From Jeotgalibacillus sp. ET6 (GTDB lineage: Bacteria; Bacillota; Bacilli; Bacillales; Jeotgalibacillaceae), in contig NZ_JARUIU010000010.1 in the NCBI RefSeq assembly GCF_029667115.1, forward strand, positions 1 to 64,000: 64,000 nucleotides of DNA, given 5' to 3'. A program made the translations under genes and the position numbers. Positions 37,178 to 46,474 of this stretch are shown piece by piece (the stretch's first letter is position 1; every line of letters begins with the position of its first letter). Below the pieces are notes generated by a model. It was not told where the DNA came from. It did not search any database and saw nothing but the letters and a program-made list of their open reading frames with translations.

Positions 37178-37207
37178 TTTGCCACTCCTCTTTTTAGAGG
37201 TCTCTGT

Positions 37208-37750
37208 TTATCTTAATCTGCACTGAGATACGACTTCATACTTAGGGGTTTCCTGGGGATGAATGCGGTACAGGCAGACCGATGAGACTTTCATATCAAA
37301 CGGAATAAAATTTTCAGGCGGATGAAATTTTTTTGATCCCTGCCATTTTTTTGCAATCGTAATATGCGGTCTGAACGGGCGGTCTTCCGATTTCAGTCCG
37401 GCTGATTGAATGATTTTCTGCACCTGGTCGTATAAAGGCTGAATTTCATCCGCCCGATTCGGGCCGACCCAAAAAATACGCGGAGATTCTTTTTCTCCGA
37501 ATGTATGGATGTGATTAATTCTTATTGAAACACTTGGAGAAGCGGGAATCGTTTCTTTCATTTGCGTCTGGATCTCTGCCAGCGCTTTTTCTGAAACAGC
37601 TCCCAAAAATGCAAGAGTAATATGAAGATCCTGTTTATGCGTCCATTGCTTAAAATCAAGCGTTTCCTGCCAACTGCTTTTTTGATTTTCAATTTTTTCT
37701 TTGACAAAAGGAGAAAGTTCAATCGCTATAAAATAATGTGGTGTGGACAT
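37208..37750 (-). CDS. thpR: RNA 2',3'-cyclic phosphodiesterase
   Basis: 2H-phosphoesterase of 180 residues that opens RNA 2',3'-cyclic phosphate ends. Both catalytic HxTx motifs are present: H43-I-T45 and H129-I-T131. The ATG at 37750 is behind GGAGG with 8-base spacing; an in-frame GTG further up overlaps the ribosome site. Known as ytlP in B. subtilis. A TATAAT at 37789-37794 is the probable -10 of the operon. Confidence 0.92.
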   Translation of the reverse strand: MSTPHYFIAIELSPFVKEKIENQKSSWQETLDFKQWTHKQDLHITLAFLGAVSEKALAEIQTQMKETIPASPSVSIRINHIHTFGEKESPRIFWVGPNRADEIQPLYDQVQKIIQSAGLKSEDRPFRPHITIAKKWQGSKKFHPPENFIPFDMKVSSVCLYRIHPQETPKYEVVSQCRLR

Positions 37751-37842
37751 GAATGACACCTCCGTTAAACATTTCCTTTTTTATTTATTATACCGCTGTT
37801 CGTCCATTTGGTATATCTTTTAGAGCAAGTAGACATAATTGA

Positions 37843-37872
37843 TTGACGAAGTCGTTACAGGTAGAATATAAA
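37843..37872 (+). promoter_or_regulatory. ytkP promoter
   Basis: TTGACG (37843-37848), 18 bp, TATAAA (37867-37872). Confidence 0.7.
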
Positions 37873-37911
37873 GAGTTATCAATGGATCGAAAGTTTGAAA
37901 GGATGATGAAG

Positions 37912-38847
37912 ATGAAAGTCGTTCAAAATATAGCAGAATTAATTGGAGATACCCCTCTTGTTAAGCTTAACCGGCTTCAGCCAAAAGGGGGCGCTGCGGT
38001 CTATGCAAAGCTGGAGTATTACAATCCGAGCAAGAGCGTAAAGGACCGTGCAGCGTTTAACATGATGATCGAAGCAGAAAAGCAGGGGCTTTTAAAAACG
38101 GGCTCAACGATTATAGAACCGACCAGCGGCAATACAGGGATTGGAATTGCGATGAATGCTGCTGCCAGAGGCTACCGGTCTATTCTTGTCATGCCCGACA
38201 CGATGACTTCTGAACGGATTAATCTTTTAAAAGCTTACGGCGCAGAAGTTGTGCTTACGCCTGGTGATGATAAAATGCCCGGCGCCATTAAGAGAGCAAA
38301 AGAGCTTGCTGAAGAGATTCAGGACAGTTTCCTGCCTATGCAATTTGACAACTCAGCCAATCCGGATGCACACCGTCATTCAACCGCTTTAGAGATAATG
38401 GAAGCAGTGAAACAGCTGAATAAACCACTTAGTGCATTTGTTGCTACAGCAGGTACAGGAGGCACGATCACGGGTACAGGGGAAGTTTTAAAAGAAGCCT
38501 TTCCTGAACTGCAGGTGCATGTAGTAGAGCCTGCCGGATCACCTGTTTTATCTGGAGGAAAACCCGGTAAACACAAACTTGTAGGAACCAGCCCAGGCTT
38601 TATTCCCTCTATCTTAAATCAATCTGTATATGATCAAATTCATAAGATTGAAGATGAGGATGCTTATGAAATAACGCGCAGACTAGCCCGCGAAGAAGGA
38701 ATTCTTGTTGGTCCATCCTCTGGTGCTGCCTGTTATGCAGCGCTTGAGACCGCAAAAAATATGCCGGAGGATTCTGTCGTTATTTTTATCGCTTGTGATA
38801 CGGGTGAACGGTATCTATCAAGTGATTTGTTCCGATTTGAATCATAA
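37912..38847 (+). CDS. ytkP: YtkP, cysteine synthase-like PLP enzyme
   Basis: O-acetylserine sulfhydrylase-family enzyme of 311 residues, matching B. subtilis YtkP. PLP lysine in NPSKSVKDRAA, substrate loop EPTSGNTGIG, phosphate loop GTGGTITGTGEVL, and the C-terminal GPSSGAA. It may make cysteine or act on a related substrate. The ATG at 37912 has GAAAGG 9 bases upstream; upstream in-frame codons overlap the promoter and are not coding. Confidence 0.92.
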   Translation: MKVVQNIAELIGDTPLVKLNRLQPKGGAAVYAKLEYYNPSKSVKDRAAFNMMIEAEKQGLLKTGSTIIEPTSGNTGIGIAMNAAARGYRSILVMPDTMTSERINLLKAYGAEVVLTPGDDKMPGAIKRAKELAEEIQDSFLPMQFDNSANPDAHRHSTALEIMEAVKQLNKPLSAFVATAGTGGTITGTGEVLKEAFPELQVHVVEPAGSPVLSGGKPGKHKLVGTSPGFIPSILNQSVYDQIHKIEDEDAYEITRRLAREEGILVGPSSGAACYAALETAKNMPEDSVVIFIACDTGERYLSSDLFRFES

Positions 38848-38856
38848 TGGATGTTA

Positions 38857-38892
38857 TGGCTGAGACTAATTGAGTTCCAGCCGTTTTTTCTG
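38857..38892 (+). terminator. ytkP terminator
   Basis: GGCTGAGACTAATTGAGTTCCAGCC, an imperfect stem followed by GTTTTTT. It resembles the GGCTGGGACA arm family. Confidence 0.6.
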
Positions 38893-38960
38893 CAAAAATC
38901 GAATAATTTATTCAATATCAGTTTTCCTGCTCCGTTTATTTTTTTAGTCTAATTTCATTT

Positions 38961-39013
38961 AAAAAACTGCATCTCACCCAGTCAGAAGTTTCTTCCGACT
39001 GGGTGAAATGCAG
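38961..39013 (-). terminator. Terminator of dat
   Basis: CTGCATCTCACCCAGTC / GACTGGGTGAAATGCAG, one mismatch, followed by TTTTTT on the minus strand. Confidence 0.92.
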
Positions 39014-39026
39014 CTGCATGCATTTA

Positions 39027-39893
39027 TTATCTTTCAACCTTTACTAATTCTCCACATTGTTCCTGAATGGAAGCTTTAAACACTGATTGCAGTTTTTGGG
39101 TCCATTCACCAGGCGCAGCATTTCCTACCGCTTTCCCGTCAATCTGCACGATAGGCATTATTTCAGCTGTCGTGCTTGCAATAAATACCTCATCAGCCGC
39201 TTGAAGGTCATCAAGCGTGAAGGCTTCTTCTTTTACTTCCAGTCCGATTCCAGGACATAATCGGATCAGTTCCCTGCGCGTAATGCCATTTAAAATCAAA
39301 TTTGTTGCAGGATGTGTAAAGAGCTTATTATTTTTAATGATAAATGCGTTGGAAGAAGAGCCTTCTGTTACCGTGCCTTCCCGGTGCAAAATCGCTTCAA
39401 AGCTGCCTTGAGAGTATGCTTCCTGTTTAGCCAGAAGGTTTCCAAGCAGGTTTAAACTTTTAATATCGCATCTTAACCAGCGTACATCTTCTGCAATAAT
39501 AGCGGTGACTCCTTCATTCATTTGAGCTTCAGGTCTGGCTACTTCTTTTGTATAAGCAGTAAAAACCGGTTTTCCTTCTAAAGGAAATTGGTGCTGACGG
39601 GCAGATGCTCCGCGTGTCACCTGCAAATAGATGGTTCCGGTATGAAGATTGTTTTTTTCAACAAGCTTGTAAAGGTTTTCTGTCAGCTCTTCTTTTGTAA
39701 ATGGAAGTTCAAGCCTGATCTTTTCAGCAGATTCAAACAGACGTGTGATGTGTTCTTTTCCAGTAAACATCTTCCCGCTGTAAATTCGGATGACTTCATA
39801 GACGCCATCTCCAAATTGATATCCACGATCCTCGATATCCACGGTGCATTCCTCACGCGAAACAAATTGATCGTTGTAAAGTACTATTGTCAT
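39027..39893 (-). CDS. dat: D-alanine aminotransferase
   Basis: PLP-dependent fold-IV transaminase of 288 residues that interconverts D-amino acids and 2-oxoacids, supplying D-glutamate and other D-amino acids for the wall. The N-terminal DIEDRGYQFGDGVYEVIR, the PLP lysine in DIKSLNLLGN and the EGSSSNAF and STTAEIMP blocks are clear. The ATG at 39893 has AAGGAG at 8 bases; a GTG three codons earlier lies inside the ribosome site. Downstream of pepV in the same direction, as in B. subtilis. Confidence 0.95.
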   Translation of the reverse strand: MTIVLYNDQFVSREECTVDIEDRGYQFGDGVYEVIRIYSGKMFTGKEHITRLFESAEKIRLELPFTKEELTENLYKLVEKNNLHTGTIYLQVTRGASARQHQFPLEGKPVFTAYTKEVARPEAQMNEGVTAIIAEDVRWLRCDIKSLNLLGNLLAKQEAYSQGSFEAILHREGTVTEGSSSNAFIIKNNKLFTHPATNLILNGITRRELIRLCPGIGLEVKEEAFTLDDLQAADEVFIASTTAEIMPIVQIDGKAVGNAAPGEWTQKLQSVFKASIQEQCGELVKVER

Positions 39894-39984
39894 TTCACTC
39901 ACTCCTTTTCACTAGTTGAATCACTGATCGTCCTTTAAGTGAACGGGTCCCGGTTACCCTTTATCCCCAGCAAAATAAAGAAGA

Positions 39985-41400
39985 TTATTTTACGCAGGCA
40001 AGCTCATAAATGGCTTGGGCATAAATAGCTGTAGCTTTCAAAAGATCCTCAATTTCAATATATTCATCCTTTTGATGAGCTACATCCGCTCTGCCCGGAA
40101 AAAGAGCGCCAAACGCGACACCTTTTTCAAGCGACCTGGCATACGTTCCGCCGCCGATGGCTAAAAGCTCCCCTTTTTGATTGGTCTGCTCTTCATATAC
40201 GCGAAGCAGCGTCTGAATAAAAGGATCATTTCCATCTACATGGTGCGGAGGTGAATCATCGATATTTTTAATTTCAATTTCTTCTTGATCAAGCATGGAA
40301 GTCAGCTTGGAAAGCGCATTTTTCATATCATATGTAACCGGATAGCGGACATTCAATCCGAAATAAGCCTCTTCTTTACTGTATCGGATTTTCCCAGTAT
40401 TAACCGTCAAATCACCGCTGATTTCATCACTGCCTGTTAGACCAAGATTGTGTCCTCTTGAGTCGTGATGAAGCATTGTTTGAGCGAATCGGCAGAATGC
40501 ACGTGCGTTTACATCGAGTTCAAATTGTTCGAGAAAAGAAAGTAACGCAAGGCCAGCGTTAACCCCGTTATCAGGCTCCATTGCATGAGCGGATTTTCCA
40601 TACAATTCAATGGTTAAATCGCCGCCTTCAATAAAGTAATCCCCATTCAGTTCATTTTCCTTTAAATACTCCTCAAATTCCTGAAGCAGGTATGTCTGGT
40701 CCAAAACGGGAATTAAAACAGCTTCTGCACGATCCGGAACCATATTGTACCTTTCACCTGACACAAATGACCGCATTTCCATATGTGGTGCTTTTTCATC
40801 CTTCAGATTCTTGTTGAAAAATAAGTCAAAGTCGATAATTCCTTTTTCAGCGTGAATAATAGGAAAATCTGCATCAGGTGCAAAACCGATCGATGGCATT
40901 TCTTCGTGCTCAAAATAATGATCCACACAGCGCCATTTACTTTCCTCGTCTGTACCGACAATCATTCGTACCCGCTTATCAAATGAAACGTCCAAATTAC
41001 GGAGAATTTTCATGGCCATATAGGCAGCAATGGTCGGACCCTTATCATCAATGGCTCCTCTGGCATAAAGCCTTCCATTATCCACGACTCCTTTAAAAGG
41101 CGGGACAGACCAGCCATCACCTGCCGGCACCACATCTACATGACAGAGAACTCCAAGTATGTCACGACCCTCTCCCATTTCAATATGCCCTGCAAGATTT
41201 CCGGTGTTTTTCGTGATAAAACCGTCTTTATCCCCCTGTGAAAGCATCCACTCCAACGCATCTTTTACAGGCTGGCCCAAAGGTGCTTCTTCGGTTGTAT
41301 TCTCTTCGTCTAAGATACTCGGAATCTGAACGAGCTGCTGAAGGTTTTCAATGATTTCCTCTTTATGCTTTTCAACTTCTTCTGTCCATTGAATGGGCAC
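39985..41400 (-). CDS. pepV: Dipeptidase PepV
   Basis: M20-family zinc dipeptidase of 471 residues. Metal and catalytic sequences: GVLCHVDVVPAG, YARGAIDDKGPTIAA, TDEESKWRC, and the late GGGTYAR. The domain insertion is typical of PepV. Cytoplasmic, releases amino acids from dipeptides. GTG start at 41400 behind AGGGGTG. Known as ytjP in B. subtilis; it precedes dat, so both may share a transcript. Confidence 0.95.
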   Translation of the reverse strand: MPIQWTEEVEKHKEEIIENLQQLVQIPSILDEENTTEEAPLGQPVKDALEWMLSQGDKDGFITKNTGNLAGHIEMGEGRDILGVLCHVDVVPAGDGWSVPPFKGVVDNGRLYARGAIDDKGPTIAAYMAMKILRNLDVSFDKRVRMIVGTDEESKWRCVDHYFEHEEMPSIGFAPDADFPIIHAEKGIIDFDLFFNKNLKDEKAPHMEMRSFVSGERYNMVPDRAEAVLIPVLDQTYLLQEFEEYLKENELNGDYFIEGGDLTIELYGKSAHAMEPDNGVNAGLALLSFLEQFELDVNARAFCRFAQTMLHHDSRGHNLGLTGSDEISGDLTVNTGKIRYSKEEAYFGLNVRYPVTYDMKNALSKLTSMLDQEEIEIKNIDDSPPHHVDGNDPFIQTLLRVYEEQTNQKGELLAIGGGTYARSLEKGVAFGALFPGRADVAHQKDEYIEIEDLLKATAIYAQAIYELACVK

Positions 41401-41505
41401 TGAATCTTCACCCCTTTTTCGTAATGTCTATCATTATAATCGATTGTTCTGTGACAAGCACGTATTGTTTGACTGCGTTGAAGAAATTGTCTGACGTTCA
41501 TTTAC

Positions 41506-42642
41506 TTATAGGAAAAGGGCAGTCAAGGCTATTAACACAATTGGCGTGAACATAACCGCAGCAGTCCAGTTTTTACCTTGCTCATAACTTTTATCGAATC
41601 TATATTTAACTCCTATCGAATGTTTCTCAATAAGCGTTTCCCACATCATTTTATGAATGGCACTACAGCCTAAAGCTAAAAGCGCAGCTGCAGCAATAAA
41701 CAGCCAGCTGATTGGAATGAAAATGGCAGCTAAAACAATGAGTGCTAAAATGCGAAGATAATAATAAATAAATTTTGGGTTTCTTATATGATGCTTTAAA
41801 AAGAGCTCCAGCATTCCGGTCACAGGAGTCATTGGTCTAATGATCCGTCTGGATTTGCGAAATAGCAATGGTCTAGTTCTGAATTTCGTATGGGGCGGCG
41901 TCTCCACTTCTTTAGAGAGGCTGAAAATCAACCGTATCCATCGCACCTTCCATTTTGCTTCCTGCAATCCGTGATTTGGCAGCCATTTCGGGTCAGCCAT
42001 TGTCCTATTGAACACTCTTCTAACTAAATAAAAAAGCAAAGGTACAGCTATGAGCACAAGCAGCGGGGTATAAGCGATTCCCGCTAGAATTAATGTACAG
42101 AAAATGAAGAGCGATCCGAGAAAAGCTGCACCTCTCCATCCATTTTTAAATCCTGCAAATGAAAAGTTAATCCAGGAAAGGCATACTTTACAGAGTGTTC
42201 GAATAATAGTCAGCATAAGCAGCAGCAGGACATTTTGAAGAATCGTTGCATCTAACAATCCAACTGTATAAGGCAATAACAAAATGAATGCCGCAAAACT
42301 GAAAACAAAAGAGGCAAAATAGTTATAAAACCATGCAGACTGTAGAATTTGGTTAATCCATTCCGGACGTTTTGTAAGAAACACTGAATCTGCTTCAAAA
42401 AGGTATGTACGCCATTTTCCGGACAGAGTGAAAAGGAAAAACAACAGTACCCAACTAAGCGGGTTGATCATGTCAAACCACTCAGGAGGGTGGATCCAAA
42501 GCGACCTGTAAAATAAGCCACTGAAGAAGAGGGCTGGAAAAATCAAATATAAGACAATTGTCCAGTCCATGACACTTGACCAGACATCTTTTTGATAGCG
42601 CCAATCTTTCTTTAATCGATCTCTGAAAAGCGTAAGAGGCAT
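41506..42642 (-). CDS. EcsB-like ABC transporter permease
   Basis: Integral membrane protein of 378 residues with about six to eight helices and a polar central loop rich in Arg/Lys. It resembles the EcsB family of ABC permeases. Located 2 bp after the ATP-binding partner, so they form one transporter. In B. subtilis Ecs affects secretion and intramembrane proteolysis; whether this pair does the same is not known. GGAGAT precedes the ATG. Confidence 0.75.
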   Translation of the reverse strand: MPLTLFRDRLKKDWRYQKDVWSSVMDWTIVLYLIFPALFFSGLFYRSLWIHPPEWFDMINPLSWVLLFFLFTLSGKWRTYLFEADSVFLTKRPEWINQILQSAWFYNYFASFVFSFAAFILLLPYTVGLLDATILQNVLLLLMLTIIRTLCKVCLSWINFSFAGFKNGWRGAAFLGSLFIFCTLILAGIAYTPLLVLIAVPLLFYLVRRVFNRTMADPKWLPNHGLQEAKWKVRWIRLIFSLSKEVETPPHTKFRTRPLLFRKSRRIIRPMTPVTGMLELFLKHHIRNPKFIYYYLRILALIVLAAIFIPISWLFIAAAALLALGCSAIHKMMWETLIEKHSIGVKYRFDKSYEQGKNWTAAVMFTPIVLIALTALFL

Positions 42643-42644
42643 GA

Positions 42645-43337
42645 TTAAAGATCTCCTTCCGGAATGCAGTCGTACAATGTTCCATCAGGCACATCACAGG
42701 CTTCCAGCACTTCAGAGAGAGTACCTGATACATAGATGGCGCCTTGACTCATAATCAAAATCCGGTCCGCTATTCTTTGGGCCGTATCAAGTACGTGGGT
42801 GCACATCAAAATACCGGCTCCTCTTTGACGTTCCTCTTGAAGCGTTTCTAAAAGCAGCTTTACAGCAGATGGGTCGAGTCCCATAAAGGGTTCATCAATG
42901 ATCCATAAAGAAGGCTTCGACATAATGGCTAATATAAGCATGGATTTTTGCTGCATACCCTTGGAAAAGGACCCCGGCAAATCGTGAATGACACGCTCTA
43001 GGCGAAATCGCGACAGCCATGACTGAACGAGCGGCTCCCAGTCTGATTTTTCAAGATCTTCAACCGCAGCAACAAATTCAATATGCTCCCATAGTGTTAA
43101 GTCTTCATAAAAAACCGGTCTTTCCGGAATAAATGAGTAGCGGATTCCTTTTTTTATCTCTGCTTCTCCATCAAGAAATGGCAGCTGACCCATAATCGCT
43201 TTTATGGTTGTGCTTTTTCCTGCTCCGTTTGCTCCGATCATGGCAACAAGCTCTCCCGGTCCAACAGAAAAACGAACATTTTCAATTCTTGCATCATTTG
43301 GCGCATAACCGCCTTCTTTTATGTCAACATTCAGCAT
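42645..43337 (-). CDS. ABC transporter ATP-binding protein (EcsA-like)
   Basis: ABC ATPase of about 230 residues. Walker A GANGAGKST, Q-loop region, signature SFSKGMQQK (a variant of LSGGQ found in the EcsA group), Walker B LWIIDEP and H-loop CTHVL are all present. It drives the adjacent permease. The ATG at 43337 follows AAGGAG at 12 bases; in-frame TTGs closer to the ribosome site are possible. It starts the two-gene operon. Confidence 0.85.
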   Translation of the reverse strand: MLNVDIKEGGYAPNDARIENVRFSVGPGELVAMIGANGAGKSTTIKAIMGQLPFLDGEAEIKKGIRYSFIPERPVFYEDLTLWEHIEFVAAVEDLEKSDWEPLVQSWLSRFRLERVIHDLPGSFSKGMQQKSMLILAIMSKPSLWIIDEPFMGLDPSAVKLLLETLQEERQRGAGILMCTHVLDTAQRIADRILIMSQGAIYVSGTLSEVLEACDVPDGTLYDCIPEGDL

Positions 43338-43481
43338 TTTTTTCAACAACTCCTTCTCTCTTTAATACGGAAGCATCAGGAAAAGGGAGTCATTTTTTCC
43401 AAAACATCCTCCAAAATAAACTTGTTTAAATGTAAATACCATGTAAAAACTGTCCTTTGGACTAGAAAAATCAATCAATTA

Positions 43482-43516
43482 ATTGTACAATGAAATTGTC
43501 AGACAATGAGATTGTC
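43482..43516. promoter_or_regulatory. Cluster of ATTGT half-sites upstream of ytzE
   Basis: ATTGTACAAT (43482-43491), ATTGTCAGACAAT (43495-43507) and GATTGTC (43510-43516) lie in a row: two perfect palindromes and a further half-site. The middle site has the inverted TTGTC-n-GACAA form common for GntR/FadR-type repressors. It lies between the divergent ABC operon and ytzE. Confidence 0.6.
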
Positions 43517-43636
43517 GAATTTTAACGAAAAGGGGCTGTCGTGAGGCAACCAAAAAAATGTGTCGTTGAGCGATACTCAACAAAGAAGTTCATTGCAGTT
43601 ATTGCCCATGAAAAAAAGATGAGGGAGAGTGGTTTT

Positions 43637-43855
43637 TTGAAACCAACTACGAATCGGATGCTGACTCGCATCAAATCTGTGTACATGTTCATCAAAGAAA
43701 ATGGAACGGTAACAACAAATGATTTGGTTGATGAATTTGGCATCACACCTCGCACCATTCAAAGAGATTTGAATGTGTTAGCCTATAACGATTTAGTGAG
43801 CAGTCCTAGTCGTGGCAAATGGACGACGACACACAAAAAAGTAAAAATTTCGTAA
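43637..43855 (+). CDS. ytzE: YtzE, DeoR-like helix-turn-helix protein
   Basis: DNA-binding protein of 72 residues, a DeoR-type winged helix without a sugar-sensor domain: MLTRIKSVYMFIKENGTV, then DLVDEFGITPRTIQRDL as the helix-turn-helix. It matches B. subtilis YtzE nearly end to end from KP.TNRML. TTG at 43637 has GAGGGAG at 9 bases. A GTG at 43541 in frame also has AAAGGGG upstream and would add 32 residues, so an extended form cannot be excluded. Confidence 0.82.
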   Translation: MKPTTNRMLTRIKSVYMFIKENGTVTTNDLVDEFGITPRTIQRDLNVLAYNDLVSSPSRGKWTTTHKKVKIS

Positions 43856-43864
43856 GAAAGCTAA

Positions 43865-43896
43865 AGACAGCTCTTTCCGTTTTTCGGAAAGGGCTG
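43865..43896. terminator. Bidirectional terminator between ytzE and ytzG
   Basis: ACAGCTCTTTCCG / CGGAAAGGGCTGT stem with a TTTTT loop, between convergent genes. Confidence 0.8.
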
Positions 43897-43902
43897 TTTC
43901 AT

Positions 43903-44616
43903 TTATTCCCCATTTTGAAGTTGTTCAAGCTCATGTGGCGTCAACTCTCGGAATTCGCCGAGTCCAAGTGAAGGATCCAGTTTCAGTGAGCCCATCGAAA
44001 GCCGTTTTAAATAAGTGACTTCCTTGCCAACCGACTGAAACATTCGTTTAACCTGATGAAATTTTCCCTCCATAATGGTCAGTTCAATCTCTGAGACCGT
44101 CCCTGATTTAATAATGACTAAATCAGCAGGTTTTGTTACATACCCGTCATCGAGCATGACTCCCTTTTTAAACGCTTCAGCATCCTCGCTTGTTACTTCC
44201 CCTTCAATGGTTGCAAAATACGTCTTAGGAACATGTTTTTTTGGCGACAGCAGCTGATGGGAAAGCTGTCCGTCATTTGTTAATAAAAGCAAACCTTCCG
44301 TATCTTTATCCAGGCGACCAACCGGAAAAGGGTCAAAAACAGATAGTTCCACAGGTAAAAGGTCGATTACCGTCTCATGCTGCCGGTCTTCAGTTGCTGA
44401 AATAACACCAGGTGGTTTATTTAATAAAACATAAATAAACTCACGGTAAATAATTTTTTCTCCGTTTACAGTCACTTCCTCTTTAAAAGGGTCAATCTGC
44501 ATTTTACCTTCTTTTGCAGGCGTTCCTTCTACAATTACGGCACCAGATTTCAATAATTTCTTCATTTCTTTTCGGCTGCCATAGCCCATATTTGCCAGTA
44601 GTTTATCTAATCTCAA
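43903..44616 (-). CDS. ytzG: RsuA/RluB-family rRNA pseudouridine synthase
   Basis: Pseudouridine synthase of 237 residues. An N-terminal S4 domain (about 1-60, LRLDKLLANMGYGSRKEMKKLL) binds RNA. The catalytic domain has the conserved FPVGRLDKDTEGLLLLTNDG motif with the nucleophile D in RLDKDTEG, and the C-terminal EGKFHQVKRMF. Probably modifies 16S rRNA as RsuA does; the site is inferred. TTG start at 44616 with AAGGAGG at 7 bases. Confidence 0.85.
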   Translation of the reverse strand: MRLDKLLANMGYGSRKEMKKLLKSGAVIVEGTPAKEGKMQIDPFKEEVTVNGEKIIYREFIYVLLNKPPGVISATEDRQHETVIDLLPVELSVFDPFPVGRLDKDTEGLLLLTNDGQLSHQLLSPKKHVPKTYFATIEGEVTSEDAEAFKKGVMLDDGYVTKPADLVIIKSGTVSEIELTIMEGKFHQVKRMFQSVGKEVTYLKRLSMGSLKLDPSLGLGEFRELTPHELEQLQNGE

Positions 44617-44639
44617 AGAACTTCCTCCTTTTTTGCAAA

Positions 44640-44671
44640 CCAAAAGCCGGCTTATGAACCGGCTTTTTTGG
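44640..44671 (-). terminator. Terminator of murJ
   Basis: AAAGCCGG / CCGGCTTTT hairpin immediately after murJ on the minus strand. Confidence 0.75.
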
Positions 44672-44673
44672 GA

Positions 44674-46293
44674 TTATGATGTAAAACGCTTGCGAAGTCT
44701 CGTGATGCGGTCTCCAAAGAGCTGATCTGCTAAACGTGTTTTCAAGCTTAAAACAAAATAAACAAACGCTCCAACAGCACCGCATATCGCGAGGATGAGC
44801 AAAGCCTGCAGCCTGCTTTCCGGGTTCATAAATGATGCAAGCCCGAAGTAAATGATCAAAACGGGCACGGCCATGACGACATTGAAAATAATCATAAGCA
44901 TTGTGCGTCTTACCACTTTACGGTACTTGTATGCAGCAAAATGACGCAGAACAAGCAGGTTAATCATGATCGCTGCCAAATAGCCAATGGCTGTCGCAAG
45001 CACTGCCCCCTGCACTTCAAAGAGCTGCACAAGCGGTATATTGATTGACAGCTTGACAAGAAGACCAACAAGCAAACTCAGAACGCTCCAACGCTGTTCA
45101 TTAATTCCCTGCATCATAGCAGCTGTTACGGTATATAAGGCAAAAAGAATGGCCACGGGTGAATACGTCCGCAGCACATCAGTGCCAAGTTCACTGTACC
45201 CATAGAATACGGTATAAGCCGGTTCAGCCAGCAAAGAAAGTCCGATCGCAGCCGGCATGGTTAGAAACAATAGAATTTGAAAGGTTTGATCCAGCTGCTG
45301 ATTTAAAGAGTTCCAGTTCCCTTTTGAAAAGGTGCTGGTGATGACAGGAATCAAAGTCATCGCAAAGGCTGTGGCGAGAGAAACCGGGATAATCACAAGT
45401 TTATGGGTGGTAAATGTCAGAATTCCAAACTGAAAATCGGATACTGCTGCAAGGCCAATTTCAGCCATGGCACGGTTAAAGGTAAGAATATCCATTAGTT
45501 GAAAGAGCGGATTGGCCACTCCTACCAGGACAAATGGAATCGAGTACAGAATTATTTCCTTGTACATTTCTTTCAGTGATACGTCCACCTTGCCCCGATC
45601 CTTCTCAAGCATTTTATCCAAATGAGGCTTTCGTTTAAAGTAATACCAGATTAATAAAGCTAAACTCGCAGCTCCTCCAACAAACGCACCAAACGTTGCG
45701 ACAGCAATTGCGGTAGTAATGGAACCATCCATTATATAGAGGACAACATATACGCCGATGAGCAAAAAGACGATTCGAACGATTTGCTCCACTACATTTG
45801 AAATAGCTGTAGGCCCCATCGACTGATGACCCTGGAAAAATCCCCGTATTAAACTCATAAATGGAATAATAATAAGGGCAAAGCTTACAGCACGTATAAC
45901 AGTCGTGACCTGATCAGCCGATATCTTCTGTTCGGTTGCCGGGATTGCCAATTCAGCAAAAAATGGTGCAAACAGAAACATGATTAAAAAAGAAATAAAA
46001 CCTGATAAGGTCATGAACCATAGTCCGGACCTGAACAGCCTTCGTCCAATTTCATACTCCTCGAGTGCATTATATTTAGCAATAAATTTTGAAACCGCAA
46101 GCGGAACACCCGCCGTTGCGATGGAAAGAAAGATTGTATAGGGAACATATCCATATGAATAGAGCGATACCGGCCCTTCTTCATTTCCCAGAAGAGCATA
46201 AAAAGGAATGACATAAAACAGCCCTAAAAATTTCGATATAAACGTTCCTAACGTTAAAATAAAGGTTCCTCTTACTAATGTTGATGTGGACAT
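44674..46293 (-). CDS. murJ: Lipid II flippase MurJ (YtgP), MOP superfamily
   Basis: Integral membrane protein of 539 residues with about 14 helices, the usual layout of polysaccharide/lipid flippases. It begins with TLVRGTFILTLGTFISKFLGL, typical for the YtgP branch. It is expected to flip the peptidoglycan precursor lipid II across the membrane, complementing murC and the PBP in this window. AGGAAGTG precedes the ATG. Downstream are the pseudouridine synthase and a terminator. Confidence 0.92.
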   Translation of the reverse strand: MSTSTLVRGTFILTLGTFISKFLGLFYVIPFYALLGNEEGPVSLYSYGYVPYTIFLSIATAGVPLAVSKFIAKYNALEEYEIGRRLFRSGLWFMTLSGFISFLIMFLFAPFFAELAIPATEQKISADQVTTVIRAVSFALIIIPFMSLIRGFFQGHQSMGPTAISNVVEQIVRIVFLLIGVYVVLYIMDGSITTAIAVATFGAFVGGAASLALLIWYYFKRKPHLDKMLEKDRGKVDVSLKEMYKEIILYSIPFVLVGVANPLFQLMDILTFNRAMAEIGLAAVSDFQFGILTFTTHKLVIIPVSLATAFAMTLIPVITSTFSKGNWNSLNQQLDQTFQILLFLTMPAAIGLSLLAEPAYTVFYGYSELGTDVLRTYSPVAILFALYTVTAAMMQGINEQRWSVLSLLVGLLVKLSINIPLVQLFEVQGAVLATAIGYLAAIMINLLVLRHFAAYKYRKVVRRTMLMIIFNVVMAVPVLIIYFGLASFMNPESRLQALLILAICGAVGAFVYFVLSLKTRLADQLFGDRITRLRKRFTS

Positions 46294-46407
46294 TTTGATC
46301 TATTCACTTCCTAATCTAAGGAAAACTCATATTTCGACACTAACCAATAGTGTACTACTCCATCCTTTGAATGACAATTGATTTTCTGTTATGAATAAGA
46401 GAAATGA

Positions 46408-46436
46408 TTGAACATCCAAACTGAGCAGGATAAAAT
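46408..46436 (+). promoter_or_regulatory. ytfP promoter
   Basis: TTGAAC (46408-46413), 17 bp, TAAAAT (46431-46436), 38 bp before the ytfP start. Confidence 0.65.
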
Positions 46437-46474
46437 AAGGCAAGTGAAAGTACAGGAAAAGATGGTGAAAAAAT

